A stretch of DNA of 64,000 bases from Candidatus Zipacnadum vermilionense. Lineage in GTDB: Bacteria; Armatimonadota; Zipacnadia; Zipacnadales; Zipacnadaceae. Location: NCBI GenBank assembly GCA_029821755.1, contig JALGSV010000005.1:1-64000 (forward strand), read 5' to 3'. A program made the translations under genes and the position numbers. Shown piece after piece: positions 6,378-16,722 of the stretch (its first letter is position 1; the number at the start of each line of letters is the position of its first letter). Under the pieces are notes generated by a model. It had not been told where the DNA came from. It ran no database searches and saw only the letters and a program-made list of their open reading frames with translations.

Positions 6378-8277
6378 AATCGCCGAGGCCTCGCTCGATC
6401 AGGTGCTGCTTGAGTCGCCGGGCTACCGGTAGGGTCATGCCGGGCACGGCAGCAAGTTCCTCTTCGGTAGCGGCGGCCATCTCCCGCAGGGAAGGAAAGG
6501 CCCGCTGGAGGGCCTGACGGCGGCGGGGCCCCACACCGGACACCTGCTCCAACTCCGACTGGAGCATGGCCGCGCCGCGCACGCCGCGATGGTAGGTGAC
6601 GGCGAAACGGTGCGCCTCGTCGCGCACGCGCTGCAACAGGTAGCGGCCAGCCTGGTACTCCTCCGCCGGGAGGGGATTCTTCCTGCCCGGTGTGTAGACC
6701 TCTTCCTCCTGCTTGGCCAGGCCGACCAGCGCCAGGTCCTCCCCCATCTCCTCCAGGACACGCTGCACCGCCGAGACCTGCCCCTCTCCCCCATCGACCA
6801 GGATCAGGTCCGGGCGCGGCAGGAACTTGGGGTCTTGCTCCTGGGCGGCGCGCAGGCGGCGGCGGAGCGTCTCGGCCAGCATGGCAAAGTCATCCGGCCC
6901 GGGCGTCTTCATGCGGAACCGCCGGTAGCTGGACTTGTCGGGCTGGCCGTGGGTGAAGACCACCATAGAGGCCACGGCATGGTCGCCGTGGACGTTGGAG
7001 ATGTCGAAGCCCTCGAGGCGATTCGGCAGGTGATCCAGCCCGACCAAGGCCGCCAAGTCCTCCAGGGCGGCGGAGGCCGCACCCTCCTTGGTGGCCTCCA
7101 GCGCCTGGGCGCGAGCGAGGGCTGCGTCGGCGTTAGCCTGCGCCATCTCCAGGAGGCGCCGGCCCGCCCCGCGCCGCGCCCAACGGACGGTCACCCCGGA
7201 GCCGCGCAGGTCGGACAGGCTCTGCTCCCATTCGACGGGTGACTCCACCTCCATCGGCAGCAGCAGTTCGCGCGGGGCCCACTGGGCTCGGCTGTAGTGC
7301 TGGGTGAGGAAGGCCTCCAGAATCTCGGCGGCACTGTGCCCCCGTACGGAGCGGAGCATGTACTCCTCGTGCCCCACCAGCCGCCCGTGGCGCACCCGGA
7401 GCAGGGCGACGATGGCCAAGTCCTCCGCCGCGGCCACGGCGGCCACGTCCTGCTCAACGCTGCGGGTGCTGATCACCACCTGGTCGCGAGTGGCCCGTTC
7501 CAGCGCCTCGATGCGGTCGCGAAGGATGGCCGCCCGCTCGTACTCCTGGGCCGTGGCGGCTTCCTGCATCTGGTGGCGCAGGTCGCGCAGAATCTTCCCC
7601 GTCTCCCCGCTCAGGTACCGCCGCACCTGCTGCACGATCTCCGCGTACTGCTCGCGACTAACCTCACCGCTGCAAGCACCCACGCAGCGCTGAATGTGGT
7701 AGTTGAGACAAGGGACGCCGAGGGCCTGTCCCTCCAGCGCCTTGCGGCAGGAGCGCAGGCCGAAGAGGCGGGAAGCCAGTTGGGCAGAGCGACGCATGGC
7801 GTGGGCGTCGGTATAGGGACCGAAGATGTCGCCCTCGCCCAGACGGTGGACGCGGTGCCGCTGGGGGTCATGCAGGCCACGGGCGACGGGGCGACCCTTG
7901 CCGCCGGGGCGGGCCTGGGAGGGCAGGTCGCGCAGCAGCACCAGCCGCGGGAAGGGCTCCTGCGTGAGCATCAGGTAGGGGTAGGACTTGTCGTCGGTGA
8001 GGTTGATGTTGAAGCGAGGTTTGAGCTGCTTGATGAGGGTGGACTCGAGCAGCAGGGCCTCGCGGGGGGAGTGGGTGATGGTGTAGTCGAGGTCCGCGGC
8101 GCGGCTGACCATCACCTCATGCCAGGGGCCAGCGCCGGCGGGGTCGCGGAAATGCTGACGCAGCCGGTCGCGCAGGGATTTGGCTTTCCCCACGTACAAC
8201 GGCTTGCCCTCGGCGTCGCGGATGGTGTAGACGCCGGGGGCGTTCGGGGTGGATTTCAGCTTGTCTTCTATGGACAT
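6373..8277 (-). CDS. uvrC: UvrABC system protein C (excinuclease)
   Basis: 634 residues, full length. Nucleotide excision repair subunit that makes the 3' and 5' incisions. Domains: GIY-YIG nuclease at about residues 10-95 (GVYTIRD, LYVGKAKSLRDRLRQHF); Cys-rich segment C-x7-CLNYHIQRCVGAC near 180-200; UVR domain (EYERAAILRDRIEAL) near 230; RNase H-like C-terminal nuclease (NRLEGFDISNVHGDHAVASMV, LILVDGGEGQVSA); and tandem helix-hairpin-helix at the end (VSGVGPRRRQALQRAF, VPGMTLPVARRLKQHL). There is an insertion of about 25 residues, rich in Arg/Gly/His, between residues 123 and 150. It lies downstream of uvrB on the same strand. Confidence 0.97.
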   Translation of the reverse strand: MSIEDKLKSTPNAPGVYTIRDAEGKPLYVGKAKSLRDRLRQHFRDPAGAGPWHEVMVSRAADLDYTITHSPREALLLESTLIKQLKPRFNINLTDDKSYPYLMLTQEPFPRLVLLRDLPSQARPGGKGRPVARGLHDPQRHRVHRLGEGDIFGPYTDAHAMRRSAQLASRLFGLRSCRKALEGQALGVPCLNYHIQRCVGACSGEVSREQYAEIVQQVRRYLSGETGKILRDLRHQMQEAATAQEYERAAILRDRIEALERATRDQVVISTRSVEQDVAAVAAAEDLAIVALLRVRHGRLVGHEEYMLRSVRGHSAAEILEAFLTQHYSRAQWAPRELLLPMEVESPVEWEQSLSDLRGSGVTVRWARRGAGRRLLEMAQANADAALARAQALEATKEGAASAALEDLAALVGLDHLPNRLEGFDISNVHGDHAVASMVVFTHGQPDKSSYRRFRMKTPGPDDFAMLAETLRRRLRAAQEQDPKFLPRPDLILVDGGEGQVSAVQRVLEEMGEDLALVGLAKQEEEVYTPGRKNPLPAEEYQAGRYLLQRVRDEAHRFAVTYHRGVRGAAMLQSELEQVSGVGPRRRQALQRAFPSLREMAAATEEELAAVPGMTLPVARRLKQHLIERGLGDS

Positions 8278-8292
8278 GTCTGACGCACCGGC

Positions 8293-8371
8293 GGAGCCTC
8301 ACCCGGCGCACGCGCACGTGCGCTTGGCCCCCTCTCTGGGCGCCGACGCCCCCGCAGGAGAGGGGGTGGGA
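8293..8371. repeat. Dispersed CCTCACCC...hairpin repeat, expanded copy 3
   Basis: Same outer pattern (GGAGCCTCACCC ... GCAGGAGAGGGGGTGGG) as copies 1 and 2, but interrupted by two extra small palindromes (GCGCACGTGCGC and GGGCGCCGACGCCC). It fills part of the uvrB-uvrC gap; the remaining bases to 8486 show nothing else. Confidence 0.6.
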
Positions 8372-8486
8372 GGGGCGCAGGGACCACCGCACCGCCGCGG
8401 CCACGATTCCGGCCGGCCAGGGCCAGCCCCAAGTAGGGCCAAGACTTGGTGGGCGCCCTGGCACCTCCCTGATCGCGAGCGGTGGG

Positions 8487-10466
8487 TCAGTCCGGGGCTT
8501 CGGCCCGCAGCTCTTTGATTTCGTCGCGCAGTGCCGCTGCGCGCTCGAAGTCCAGCTTCTCCGCCGCCGTCTGCATCTCCGTCTCCAGGGCCTCGATCAG
8601 GTCCTCTAAGTCCTCGCCACCTGCGTCGAGCAGCTCCCGTGGGATTTGCTCGCTGATCTTCTCCTGCCGCGACTCGGCGGAGCGGATGGTATCGCGCACC
8701 GCCTTCTGGATGGTCTGCGGGGTGATGCCGTGCTCCTGGTTATAGGCAAGCTGCTTGGCCCGCCGCCGCTCGGTCTCCTCGATGGCCACCCGCATGGCGG
8801 CAGTGATGCGGTCGGCGTACATGAGGACCTGGCCCTCGGCATGGCGCGCCGCCCGGCCCATGGTCTGGATGAGCGAGGTCTCGCTGCGCAGGAAGCCCTC
8901 CCGGTCGGCATCGAGGATCGCCACCAGGGAGACCTCGGGGAGGTCCAGCCCCTCGCGCAGGAGGTTGATGCCGACCAGCACATCATAGGCCCCCAGGCGC
9001 AGGTCGCGGAGCAGCTCGGTCCGCTCCAGCGTGCCGATGTCGGAGTGCATGTAGTGTACTCGCACGCCGATCTCGGCCAGGTACTCGGCCAGGTCCTCGG
9101 CCATACGTTTGGTGAGCGTGGTCACCAGCACCCGCTGCTTCTTCGCCACGCGCTGCTTGATTTCGGCCAGCAGATCGTCTATCTGCCCGCGGACGGGACG
9201 GATCTCCACGGGCGGGTCTATCAGGCCGGTGGGGCGGACGATCAATTCCACCACCTGCTGGGTGCGCCCCATCTCGTAGGGTCCGGGTGTGGCGGAGGTG
9301 TAGACCACCTGGCCGGTACGCGCCTCCCACTCCTCAAAGGTCAGCGGCCGGTTGTCAAAGGCCGAGGGCAGGCGGAAGCCGTGCTCGACCAGCGACTCCT
9401 TGCGGCTACGGTCGCCGGCATACATGGCCCGCATCTGGGGGATGGTCTGGTGGGACTCGTCGATGATCGTGACGTAGTCCTCGGGGAAGTAGTCCAGTAG
9501 CGTGTAGGGTGGCTCGCCAGGCTGGCGGCCGTCGAAGTGCCGGGCGTAGTTTTCGATACCCGTGCAATAGCCGACCTCGCGGATCATCTCCAGGTCGTAC
9601 TTGGTGCGCTGCTCCAAGCGCTGGGCCTCCAGGAGTTTGCCGCGGCTGCGGAACCAGTTGAGGCGGTCCTCCAGCTCCTGGGAGATGGTCGTCAGCGCCG
9701 CCTCTACCCGCGCCGGGGAAACGACGTAGTGGCTGGCGGAGAAGACCAACGCCTGCTGCCGCTCCTCGGTGATCTCGCCGGTCAACTCGTCCATCACCAG
9801 GATGCGCTCGACCTCGTCACCGAACATCTCGAGGCGGACCAACTCATCCCGGTCCACCGGGTGAATCTCGATTACGTCGCCGCGCGCGCGGAATTGGCCG
9901 CGGCCGGGACGCATGTCGTTGCGAGTGAACTGCATCTGGACCAGTTGGCATAGGATGGCCTCGCGGTCAATCTGCTGCCCGCGATAGACGTTCAGCACGA
10001 TCTCGCGATAGGCCTCAGGAGAGCCCAGTCCGAAGATGCAGGAGACGGAGGCGACCACGATGGAGTCGCGCTGGCTCATCACCCCCTGGGTGGCGGCGTG
10101 GCGTAGGCGCTCGATCTCGTCGTTGATCTGCGAATCCTTCTCGATGTAGGTGTCGGTCTGGGGCAGGTAAGCTTCGGGCTGGTAATAGTCGTAGTAGCTG
10201 ACGAAGTACTCCACCGCGCTGGCGGGGAAGAACTCGCGGAACTCGGAACAGAGCTGCGCGGCGAGGGTCTTGTTGGGAGCAATGACCAGGGCGGGGCGCT
10301 GAATCTTCTCCGCCACCTGCGCCATGACGTAGGTCTTACCCGAACCGGTGATCCCCAGCAGCACCTGGTCGCGCAGACCCTCCTGCAGGCCCCGCGCCAG
10401 GGAGGCGATGGCCTGGGGCTGATCGCCGCGGGGGATGTATTCGGATATGAGCTCAAAGGGTGGCAT
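8487..10466 (-). CDS. uvrB: UvrABC system protein B
   Basis: 659 residues from the ATG at 10466, the standard UvrB length. DNA-damage-verification helicase of excision repair. Visible: [14 protein letters not shown] Walker A (about residues 36-49), the beta-hairpin [12 protein letters not shown], the DESH motif ([16 protein letters not shown]), helicase motifs [15 protein letters not shown] and [11 protein letters not shown], and a C-terminal UVR domain ([18 protein letters not shown]) that contacts UvrC. Frames open upstream to 10601, but that extension crosses the promoter at 10510-10539 and is not conserved-looking, so ATG 10466 is chosen. No strong Shine-Dalgarno precedes it. Confidence 0.96.
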   Translation of the reverse strand: MPPFELISEYIPRGDQPQAIASLARGLQEGLRDQVLLGITGSGKTYVMAQVAEKIQRPALVIAPNKTLAAQLCSEFREFFPASAVEYFVSYYDYYQPEAYLPQTDTYIEKDSQINDEIERLRHAATQGVMSQRDSIVVASVSCIFGLGSPEAYREIVLNVYRGQQIDREAILCQLVQMQFTRNDMRPGRGQFRARGDVIEIHPVDRDELVRLEMFGDEVERILVMDELTGEITEERQQALVFSASHYVVSPARVEAALTTISQELEDRLNWFRSRGKLLEAQRLEQRTKYDLEMIREVGYCTGIENYARHFDGRQPGEPPYTLLDYFPEDYVTIIDESHQTIPQMRAMYAGDRSRKESLVEHGFRLPSAFDNRPLTFEEWEARTGQVVYTSATPGPYEMGRTQQVVELIVRPTGLIDPPVEIRPVRGQIDDLLAEIKQRVAKKQRVLVTTLTKRMAEDLAEYLAEIGVRVHYMHSDIGTLERTELLRDLRLGAYDVLVGINLLREGLDLPEVSLVAILDADREGFLRSETSLIQTMGRAARHAEGQVLMYADRITAAMRVAIEETERRRAKQLAYNQEHGITPQTIQKAVRDTIRSAESRQEKISEQIPRELLDAGGEDLEDLIEALETEMQTAAEKLDFERAAALRDEIKELRAEAPD

Positions 10467-10509
10467 GACGGTGGGCGAAGGCTGCGGACCCCGTCGTCTC
10501 AGTGCCTCG

Positions 10510-10539
10510 ATTATAGCAGACACGCCGCTTCCATGTCGT
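10510..10539 (-). promoter_or_regulatory. Promoter of uvrB
   Basis: Minus strand: ACGACA (complement 10534-10539), 18-bp spacer, perfect TATAAT (complement 10510-10515), 43 nt before the uvrB ATG. The -35 box is weak. No LexA-type box is evident. Confidence 0.55.
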
Positions 10540-10605
10540 GGCTTCGGGGGGCTGGCGCGGGGGGCCTTCCATCGGGACACCGTTCGGGAGCGCGGCGCCA
10601 CTAGT

Positions 10606-10649
10606 GCGGATGTTCGGTGGCGGGCGCGGGCGGATATTCCGCTCCTACG
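10606..10649. repeat. CGTAGGGGCGG-family palindromic repeat (degenerate copy)
   Basis: GCGGATGTTCGGTGG... and its approximate inverse ending CCGCTCCTACG form a smaller copy of the family at 6238-6377. The arm overlaps the end of the radical SAM gene and its TAG (complement 10645-10647) is that gene's stop codon. Confidence 0.55.
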
Positions 10650-12081
10650 CGGAGGGGAGGGCTTCCTCGACCCGCCGCAGGATGTCCCAGTACGCCCCCC
10701 GGTGGCCTTGCGCGATGGCCTCGACCAGCGCCGGATTCTCGCGGTAGTTGTAGTCAGTCATCTCCGCGGCGGGGTCGGGGCAGAGGAAGCGGGGGTCGCC
10801 GCCGACCAGGTGGTGCACGTACTCCGCCAGATCGGGCACAGCGGGATCCAGGTAGAAGACCGGCTGCAGCAAGTCGGAGTTGTCATCCACCGCGCCCAGA
10901 AGGCCGGACTGTCCCGACAGGGGGCGGGACCGTAGGCGCTCGGTGAGTGGGGTGCCGGGGTAGAGCCGCACCCCCAGGGAGAGGCCTACCCGCGAAGGCT
11001 CTAGGCGTTGCATCAGGGCTACGGTTTGGGCCACGCCCTCCCGGGTCTCGCCCGGCGCGCCCAGGAGCAGGTCGTACATGAAGACCAGGCCCACGGCGTG
11101 ACAGGCCTCCGCCGTCCGCTCCAAGTCCGCGACCCGGTGCCCACGACCCAGGCGGGCCAGTTGCTCGTCGCTGCCGTGATCCGCCCCGAAGTCAATCCCC
11201 ACGCACCCCGCGCGGCGCATCTGCCCGGCCAGCTCACCGTCGAAAGCCTCCGGTGCGCAGTACGCCCACCAGCGCACCCGTTCCTCCAGGCCCCGCTCGA
11301 GCAGGGCCGCACAGACCGCCAGCGCGTGCTCACGGGGTAGGTTGAACTCGGCGTCGCAGGTGTGCAGGTGCAGGACGCCCTGGTCGGCGAGGTGGGCAAC
11401 CTCCTCGGCCACCGCCTGAGGCTGGCGCAAGCGCGTCCGACGGCCCTTGGCCACCGGGTCGGCGCAGAAGATGCAAGCGCCCGCGCAGCCCCGTTTGGTC
11501 TCGAAGCCGCCCTGACCTCCCTCGCGCCAGTAGCGGGCATTGTCCACCCAGGCCCGGCGAGCCGCCGGGTGCGCAGCCAAGTCCAACGGCCGCGGCGGGT
11601 TGAAGTGCACCTGCCCCGCAGCGCGGCACATTAGGCCGGCGATTTCCCGCGGATCCTCGCCCCGCTCCAAGGCCTGGGCCAGTTGCGGCAGTGCCTCCTC
11701 CCCCTCCCCCACCACGCCGTAGTCGGCACCTAGGGCCTCCAACATCGGCGCTGGGAAGACGGAGAAGCCGCAGCCCCCTATCACCAGCGGCGCGTCGGTG
11801 TGCCGCCGAATCAGCGTCACGGTGGCCTGCGCGTGAGGCACACAGGAATACCGCCCCGCCAGGTAGCAGTCGTCACTGTTGCGCTGGGTCAGGGCTACGA
11901 GGGTCGGCTGCACGTCGCGGAAATGCGCCGCGATCGCCGCCTGCGGGTCCAGCTCCCAGGTCAAGTCCAGCAGCCGCGCCTGGCAGCCGGCCTCCTCCAG
12001 GGCCTGGGCCAGGTAGTCGAGTGCGAGGGGCCCGACCGGGGGACGCATCTCATTGGCGTTGAGGAGGGTGACAGAGGGCAT
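10645..12081 (-). CDS. Cobalamin-binding-domain radical SAM protein
   Basis: 478 residues from ATG 12081. The N-terminal ~140 residues follow the B12-binding Rossmann pattern ([46 protein letters not shown]), though no DxHxxG lower-ligand motif is seen. The radical SAM core follows with the cluster motif GCAGACIFC (C-x3-C-x2-C) near residue 200, then GIDFGADHG and the TIM-barrel repeats. The class includes many methyltransferases and ring-forming enzymes; the substrate cannot be read from sequence. A longer frame upstream (to 12135) was rejected because the B12 domain begins naturally at MPSVTLLN. No good ribosome site is visible. Its stop lies inside a palindromic repeat. Confidence 0.8.
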   Translation of the reverse strand: MPSVTLLNANEMRPPVGPLALDYLAQALEEAGCQARLLDLTWELDPQAAIAAHFRDVQPTLVALTQRNSDDCYLAGRYSCVPHAQATVTLIRRHTDAPLVIGGCGFSVFPAPMLEALGADYGVVGEGEEALPQLAQALERGEDPREIAGLMCRAAGQVHFNPPRPLDLAAHPAARRAWVDNARYWREGGQGGFETKRGCAGACIFCADPVAKGRRTRLRQPQAVAEEVAHLADQGVLHLHTCDAEFNLPREHALAVCAALLERGLEERVRWWAYCAPEAFDGELAGQMRRAGCVGIDFGADHGSDEQLARLGRGHRVADLERTAEACHAVGLVFMYDLLLGAPGETREGVAQTVALMQRLEPSRVGLSLGVRLYPGTPLTERLRSRPLSGQSGLLGAVDDNSDLLQPVFYLDPAVPDLAEYVHHLVGGDPRFLCPDPAAEMTDYNYRENPALVEAIAQGHRGAYWDILRRVEEALPSA

Positions 12082-12177
12082 GGTGAGGGGATTGTGGCAG
12101 AGAAGGGGAGAGAAGGGGTCAGGCCGCGGCCTCACCCCTTCTCTCCAACCTGACTTGCGGCACTGAGGACACGCCCC

Positions 12178-14187
12178 TTACGGCTGCGGAGTGGGGCGTG
12201 CGTCGGGGCCGGGGCTAGCCGTCAGCGTCGGGGCGGGGAAGAAGACGCGGAAACCCAGCCGGCCGTTCTCCAGGCTCCCCTCCAGCACCGCGCCCTGATT
12301 CTCAATGATAGTGCGGCTGATGGCCGGTCCCAGGCCGCCGTCGGCCTCGCGGATCGCCTTCAGCGGGTCGAACAGCGACTCCGGCGCCACCTCTCGTTCG
12401 CTGCGCCTGAGGCGCTGCATGGAGAGCACCACGGCCTCGCCGGTGTCGGTGTGCTGCCCGGCCAGCGTGACGTGCACGGGCGAGGCGTCCTCGTCGCGCA
12501 GGTAGTGCAGCAAGTAGGCGAGGGCCTGGCGGGTGTGGTCCGGGTCGGCGATCACCCGCGGGATAGGCCGGGCCACGTCCACGTCCACCAGAGGCTCCTG
12601 CTCACCGTCGAAGCACAGCCCCTCCACCGCCCGCTGCAGCACCTCGTCCAGGCGCACCAGCTCGAAGTCCGGCTCCGGCTGCTGCACCAGCTCGACCAAC
12701 TGAGCGATCAGGGCGTCCAGCCGGTCGATCTGCGGGTTGACGGTATCCTGCCAGAAGCTCGCCAGGTCCTCGTTAACCTCGTGCGCGCCGGCCAGCTCCG
12801 CATAGGTCTTGACGGCGGTCAGGGGCGTGCGCACCTCGTGGGCCAGGGAGCCGACCACCTGACTGAGCATGTCCAGCCGCTCCCGGCGGTGACGCTCGGT
12901 GAGCAGCGCGATTTGGGCGGTCATGTCCTCCAGTAGGAGCACACTTCCCAGCGGCTCCCCACGCTCGTCGGCAAGATGGGAGGTGGACACGCGCAGAGCC
13001 AGCGTACCGCCGCGCACCGACACCTCCTGCCCGGAGAGACAGTCATCCGCCGTGAGGAAGGCGGCGTAGAGGTAATCCCCCAGGGGCGAGGGCAAGGCGC
13101 GCAAGTCGCGGCCCTCCATCTCCTCCGGCGAAGTGCCGAGGATGGCGGCGGCATAGGGATTGCAGACGGCGATCTTCTCGTCTTGACCCAGCGTGATCAC
13201 GCCGCTGCTCATGCCGGAGAGGATGCGCTCCATGTAGGCGCGGCTCTGGCTGATCTCCGCGTGCAGGGCGAAGCTCTGCAGTTGCAGCGCGACGTAGTTG
13301 GAGAGCATGAAGAGTGTCTCCAACTCCGGTTCGGTGTAGGGCGTGCCGATGACCTTTTCGCCCAGCAGCAACAAGCCCGCCAGGCGGCCCTGCACCCGTA
13401 GCGGCACGGCAACCTTTCCGCGGAAGGCGTCCATCTCCCGGGCGATCGCCCCGGCCAGGCGGCGGTCGGGCCACTGGGGGACCTCGGCGCGGGTCAGCAC
13501 ACGGGAGTTGTGCAAGTACCACCGGGGCAGACCATCGGAGGCCAGCAAGCGCCCGCGACCGATCATCTCCGGCGGCAGGCCCTGAGAGGCGTAGACGGTA
13601 AAGCTCTCCTGACCCGCCGGACGCCACAGGAAGCAGTAGGTGGTGCAGCGCACGAATTGCGCAATTGCCTCGACGTAGGTGCCCAGGAGGCGGTCGGCAT
13701 CAAAGCCGCTGGACAGGGCCGGCATCAGCCGGCGGAAGAGGGCCGACTCGCCGGCGAGACCGTTCGGCCCGGAGGAAGGAGCGGGGAAAGCGTCGCCGTC
13801 CACTAGAACAGCCGCGTCGGCGCTCAGCGAAGCCTGGGCCAGCGCCGCGGCCAAAACCTGCTGGACTTCGGCCGAGGTCGCCTCGGTGGACAGCCAGAAG
13901 TCGGCGGAAGCCAGGTCCTGTTGGCGCACCTGATCCAGGGAGTCGGGGGCGATCAGGCAGACGGTGACGGCCTGCGAGGCCGCGGCGGCCAGGCGCTCGT
14001 AGTCCGCCAAGGCGCCTTGGCTCAACGGCTCGAGCGAAGCCACCAGCAGGGAGACGGGCATGGACCACAGTAGGTCCAGCGCCTGAGACGACTGGGTCGC
14101 CCGCAAGACCAGGGAACGGTCCTCCATCTCCCGCGTGAGAGACTGCGCCCGTGCCTCCTCCAAGCCGGTCAGCAGTGAGATAATCAT
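12178..14187 (-). CDS. Degenerate GAF/PAS sensor histidine kinase with pseudo-receiver
   Basis: 669 residues, no membrane segments. Order: receiver-like N-terminus (1-120) lacking the phospho-acceptor Asp; GAF domain (~150-310); PAS domain (~320-420, VITLGQDEKIAVCNPYAAAILG); HisKA dimerisation helix with the acceptor His in SLAHEVRTPLTAVKTY (~455); then an ATPase-like region. The ATP site looks broken: the N box reads LAYLLHYLRDE without the two Asn, no DxGxG G1 motif is seen, and only GGLGPAIS resembles G2. It may be phosphorylated in trans by the full kinase upstream, with which it overlaps by an ATGA start/stop. Family call firm; loss of ATPase inferred. Confidence 0.8.
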   Translation of the reverse strand: MIISLLTGLEEARAQSLTREMEDRSLVLRATQSSQALDLLWSMPVSLLVASLEPLSQGALADYERLAAAASQAVTVCLIAPDSLDQVRQQDLASADFWLSTEATSAEVQQVLAAALAQASLSADAAVLVDGDAFPAPSSGPNGLAGESALFRRLMPALSSGFDADRLLGTYVEAIAQFVRCTTYCFLWRPAGQESFTVYASQGLPPEMIGRGRLLASDGLPRWYLHNSRVLTRAEVPQWPDRRLAGAIAREMDAFRGKVAVPLRVQGRLAGLLLLGEKVIGTPYTEPELETLFMLSNYVALQLQSFALHAEISQSRAYMERILSGMSSGVITLGQDEKIAVCNPYAAAILGTSPEEMEGRDLRALPSPLGDYLYAAFLTADDCLSGQEVSVRGGTLALRVSTSHLADERGEPLGSVLLLEDMTAQIALLTERHRRERLDMLSQVVGSLAHEVRTPLTAVKTYAELAGAHEVNEDLASFWQDTVNPQIDRLDALIAQLVELVQQPEPDFELVRLDEVLQRAVEGLCFDGEQEPLVDVDVARPIPRVIADPDHTRQALAYLLHYLRDEDASPVHVTLAGQHTDTGEAVVLSMQRLRRSEREVAPESLFDPLKAIREADGGLGPAISRTIIENQGAVLEGSLENGRLGFRVFFPAPTLTASPGPDARPTPQP

Positions 14188-16700
14188 GCTGATTCCTTAG
14201 TCTGGTCGGCGCCGGCTATCTCCCCCCCCGCCGGCAGCCGCACGATGAACTCCGTCCCCTGAGCGGGGTTAGAGAGAACCTCAATGGTCCCGCGATGTTC
14301 CTGCACGATCGTCTGGCAGATGGCCAGCCCCAGCCCGGTGCCGCCCTCCTTGCGCGAGTAGAAGGGCTTGAAGATCTCCTCCTGGTCCTGAGGGGAGATA
14401 ACGCTGTGCGGATTGGCGACACGCAGGATGATCCGGGTGGACCCGTTGGGCCCTGGAGCTTCTTCCGCGATGAGGCGGACTTCTCCTCCTTCAGGCTCGG
14501 CGTCCAGTGCATTGCCGACCAAGTTCTGCAGTGCCTGGTGCAAGCGACTGGCGTCACCTAGCGGCTGGCGGGTCAGGGGAGACATCTGCACCAGCAGCTT
14601 GACCCCTTGCGACTCCGCCCGGGCCGACAGCACGCGCACCACGCCCTGGCATACCTCCGCGATGTCCACCGGGTCCGACACCGTTCCGGCCGGCTTGGAC
14701 AGCATCAGCAGCTCCGACACCAGGCTCACGATCCGCCGGATCTCCTCCTGCGCGGTAACCATGAAGGTGTCGCGGAACTCCTGGTCATCCCACTTGAGCG
14801 GCAGCAGGTCCGCGAAGGTCTGGATAGCCACCAGCGGGTTGCGGATCTCGTGGGCCATGCCCGCTGCCAGCACCCGGATCATGGAGAGCCGCTCGGCCTC
14901 TTCCCGCTCCTGCTCCAGCTCCCGGACTAGCGACAGGTCGTGGATGACGGCCAGCGCCCCTGCTTTATCCATTCCCGGTGAGCCGCCGAGACAGGAGACG
15001 GCGCAGGCCACGGGCAGTTCCTCCCCATCGGCGCGCTGGATGGCGAAATGCTCCGCGGCGCCGGTGGTCTGACCGCCCAGGGCGCGCGTCAGGCCGGCCT
15101 GGATGCCCTGGGGGAGCACCGGCAGGCTCTTCCCTACCACCTGTTCGGCCGCCAGACCGATGATGTAGGCGGCCGCCGGATTGCACAGCGCCACGCGCCC
15201 CTCCGCATCCACGACAATGACGCCGCCCTCCATGTCGCGCAGGATGTTCTCACTGAACTCCCGCATCTGCGCCATCTGCGCGTAGGTCTCAGCGTTCTGC
15301 AAGGCCAGCGAGGTCGAGGAGGCCATGCTGACCAGATGCTCCATTTCCTCGGCTTCGTACATTTCCCCGGAACGCTTCTCGCCGAGGCAGACCAACCCGA
15401 TCAGATCGTTCTCCCACAGCAGGGGAGCGATCAGGTGCATCTCGAGGGCGTCCATAGCGCGCGAGAGCCGGTGTGCCTCGTGCAGGGAAGCGAAGCGGAA
15501 GACAGCGTCGCGGTCGAGGAGTTGGCGCCGGACGGCTACTGAGCGGATTAGGACGTGGCGGCTGGGCAGCCGTTGCAACTGGGCCGGCTGGTGGTCCGTC
15601 CCGCCGGTACCCCGGTAGGCCCAGGTCAGGAAATCGCCGGTTTCCTTCTCGCGCAACATCACCCAAGTGGCTACCGGGTGGAGATTATCCATCGCCGTGT
15701 CGCAGATGACCTTGACGATGTCCTCTTTCCTCAGGTTGCGCAGTACCGCGGCCTCCGCTTGCTTCTGCCACCCCGGCCCTTTCCTCTCCGGCCTCCCCCC
15801 GCACGCTTCCAGGCGCCGACGCAGGTAGCCATGCAGGGGAATCGCCGCCACCCCCACTACCAACCCCCCGATCAGCGCCATGATCAGCGCCATCGTGTCC
15901 GGGCTCGGCGAGATACCTCGGAGGGTCACCGCGAACACCAGCACCAACCCCGCCGCCACTACGGCCGTGAGCGTGTAGGCGAGCGCCCGGACCAGCGCCA
16001 CCTGGGGCCGGACCAAGCGGTACTTGGCGATGGAATAGGTCATCGCCGCTACCATGAAGACGTAAGAGCCGGCGCCCCAGTGGCTAGCCACGGTGCTATG
16101 CCAGATCAGCGGGATGATGATCATGGCCACCGCCGCGAAGCCCTGGCCGGCCATCATCCCGGCGAAGATGTAGATGACCTGCACCCGCTGCAGCCCGGTG
16201 AGACGGAGGATCTTGCGCGCGAAGATGTAATCGGCGTAACCGAGGGCGGCCATGGTGAACAAGCCAAAGAGCGCGAAGGCCCAGTCGTACTCGATCACCA
16301 CGAAGCCGCCGGCGAAGTGGAGCGACTTGAAGAGATGCGGAGAGAAGCCGAGCGACCCGAACCCGGCGCCGGCCAGGTAGAGCAAGAGCCGGTGGCGCAG
16401 CGGGGCGGGGTTGATGCGCTCGGGGAAGACCCAGGCCAGGTCCACGCAGGTAACCATTACCAGGGCGGCCAGGGGATGGGCCAGGCGCAGCCACATGCCG
16501 CTCAGTTCCGGTGTGTTCGCGGACTCGATGAGGAAGTTGCTGAAGATCCACGCGCTCAGGCACAGGGCGTGGGCGGCGAAGATCCGGTTCCACACGCGAT
16601 CACGAGCGCGGCTGTAGACGGCCAGGGCCGCCACCAGGAAGGCGGCGGAGACGGTCACCAGCATCACGCGACAGGCTAGGCCCATCAACTCGTTGCTCAT
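14184..16700 (-). CDS. Membrane sensor histidine kinase (7TM-GAF-PAS-HisKA-HATPase)
   Basis: 838 residues. The N-terminus has about eight hydrophobic helices up to residue ~290, resembling the 7TM-type sensing modules of histidine kinases. A GAF domain follows (~320-480), then a PAS domain (~490-590, GGVIVVDAEGRVALCNPAAAYIIG). HisKA contains the acceptor His in GMAHEIRNPLVAIQTFADLL. The HATPase domain is complete: N box LHQALQNLVGNALDA, an ending FKPFYSRKEGGTGLGLAICQTIV and EFIVRLP. The stop overlaps the start of the next, degenerate kinase gene (ATGA). It lies 22 nt after the ketoacyl synthase gene, so synthase and kinases look cotranscribed. Signal and output regulator are unknown; a single-domain regulator lies at 19415 on the other strand. 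Confidence 0.88.
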   Translation of the reverse strand: MSNELMGLACRVMLVTVSAAFLVAALAVYSRARDRVWNRIFAAHALCLSAWIFSNFLIESANTPELSGMWLRLAHPLAALVMVTCVDLAWVFPERINPAPLRHRLLLYLAGAGFGSLGFSPHLFKSLHFAGGFVVIEYDWAFALFGLFTMAALGYADYIFARKILRLTGLQRVQVIYIFAGMMAGQGFAAVAMIIIPLIWHSTVASHWGAGSYVFMVAAMTYSIAKYRLVRPQVALVRALAYTLTAVVAAGLVLVFAVTLRGISPSPDTMALIMALIGGLVVGVAAIPLHGYLRRRLEACGGRPERKGPGWQKQAEAAVLRNLRKEDIVKVICDTAMDNLHPVATWVMLREKETGDFLTWAYRGTGGTDHQPAQLQRLPSRHVLIRSVAVRRQLLDRDAVFRFASLHEAHRLSRAMDALEMHLIAPLLWENDLIGLVCLGEKRSGEMYEAEEMEHLVSMASSTSLALQNAETYAQMAQMREFSENILRDMEGGVIVVDAEGRVALCNPAAAYIIGLAAEQVVGKSLPVLPQGIQAGLTRALGGQTTGAAEHFAIQRADGEELPVACAVSCLGGSPGMDKAGALAVIHDLSLVRELEQEREEAERLSMIRVLAAGMAHEIRNPLVAIQTFADLLPLKWDDQEFRDTFMVTAQEEIRRIVSLVSELLMLSKPAGTVSDPVDIAEVCQGVVRVLSARAESQGVKLLVQMSPLTRQPLGDASRLHQALQNLVGNALDAEPEGGEVRLIAEEAPGPNGSTRIILRVANPHSVISPQDQEEIFKPFYSRKEGGTGLGLAICQTIVQEHRGTIEVLSNPAQGTEFIVRLPAGGEIAGADQTKESA

Positions 16701-16722
16701 AGGTCAACCGATCCCATGGGCG

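Noticed and set aside
10467-10601. In-frame 5' extension of uvrB
   Set aside because: It crosses the TATAAT promoter at 10510-10515 and precedes the conserved UvrB N-terminus ([17 protein letters not shown]).
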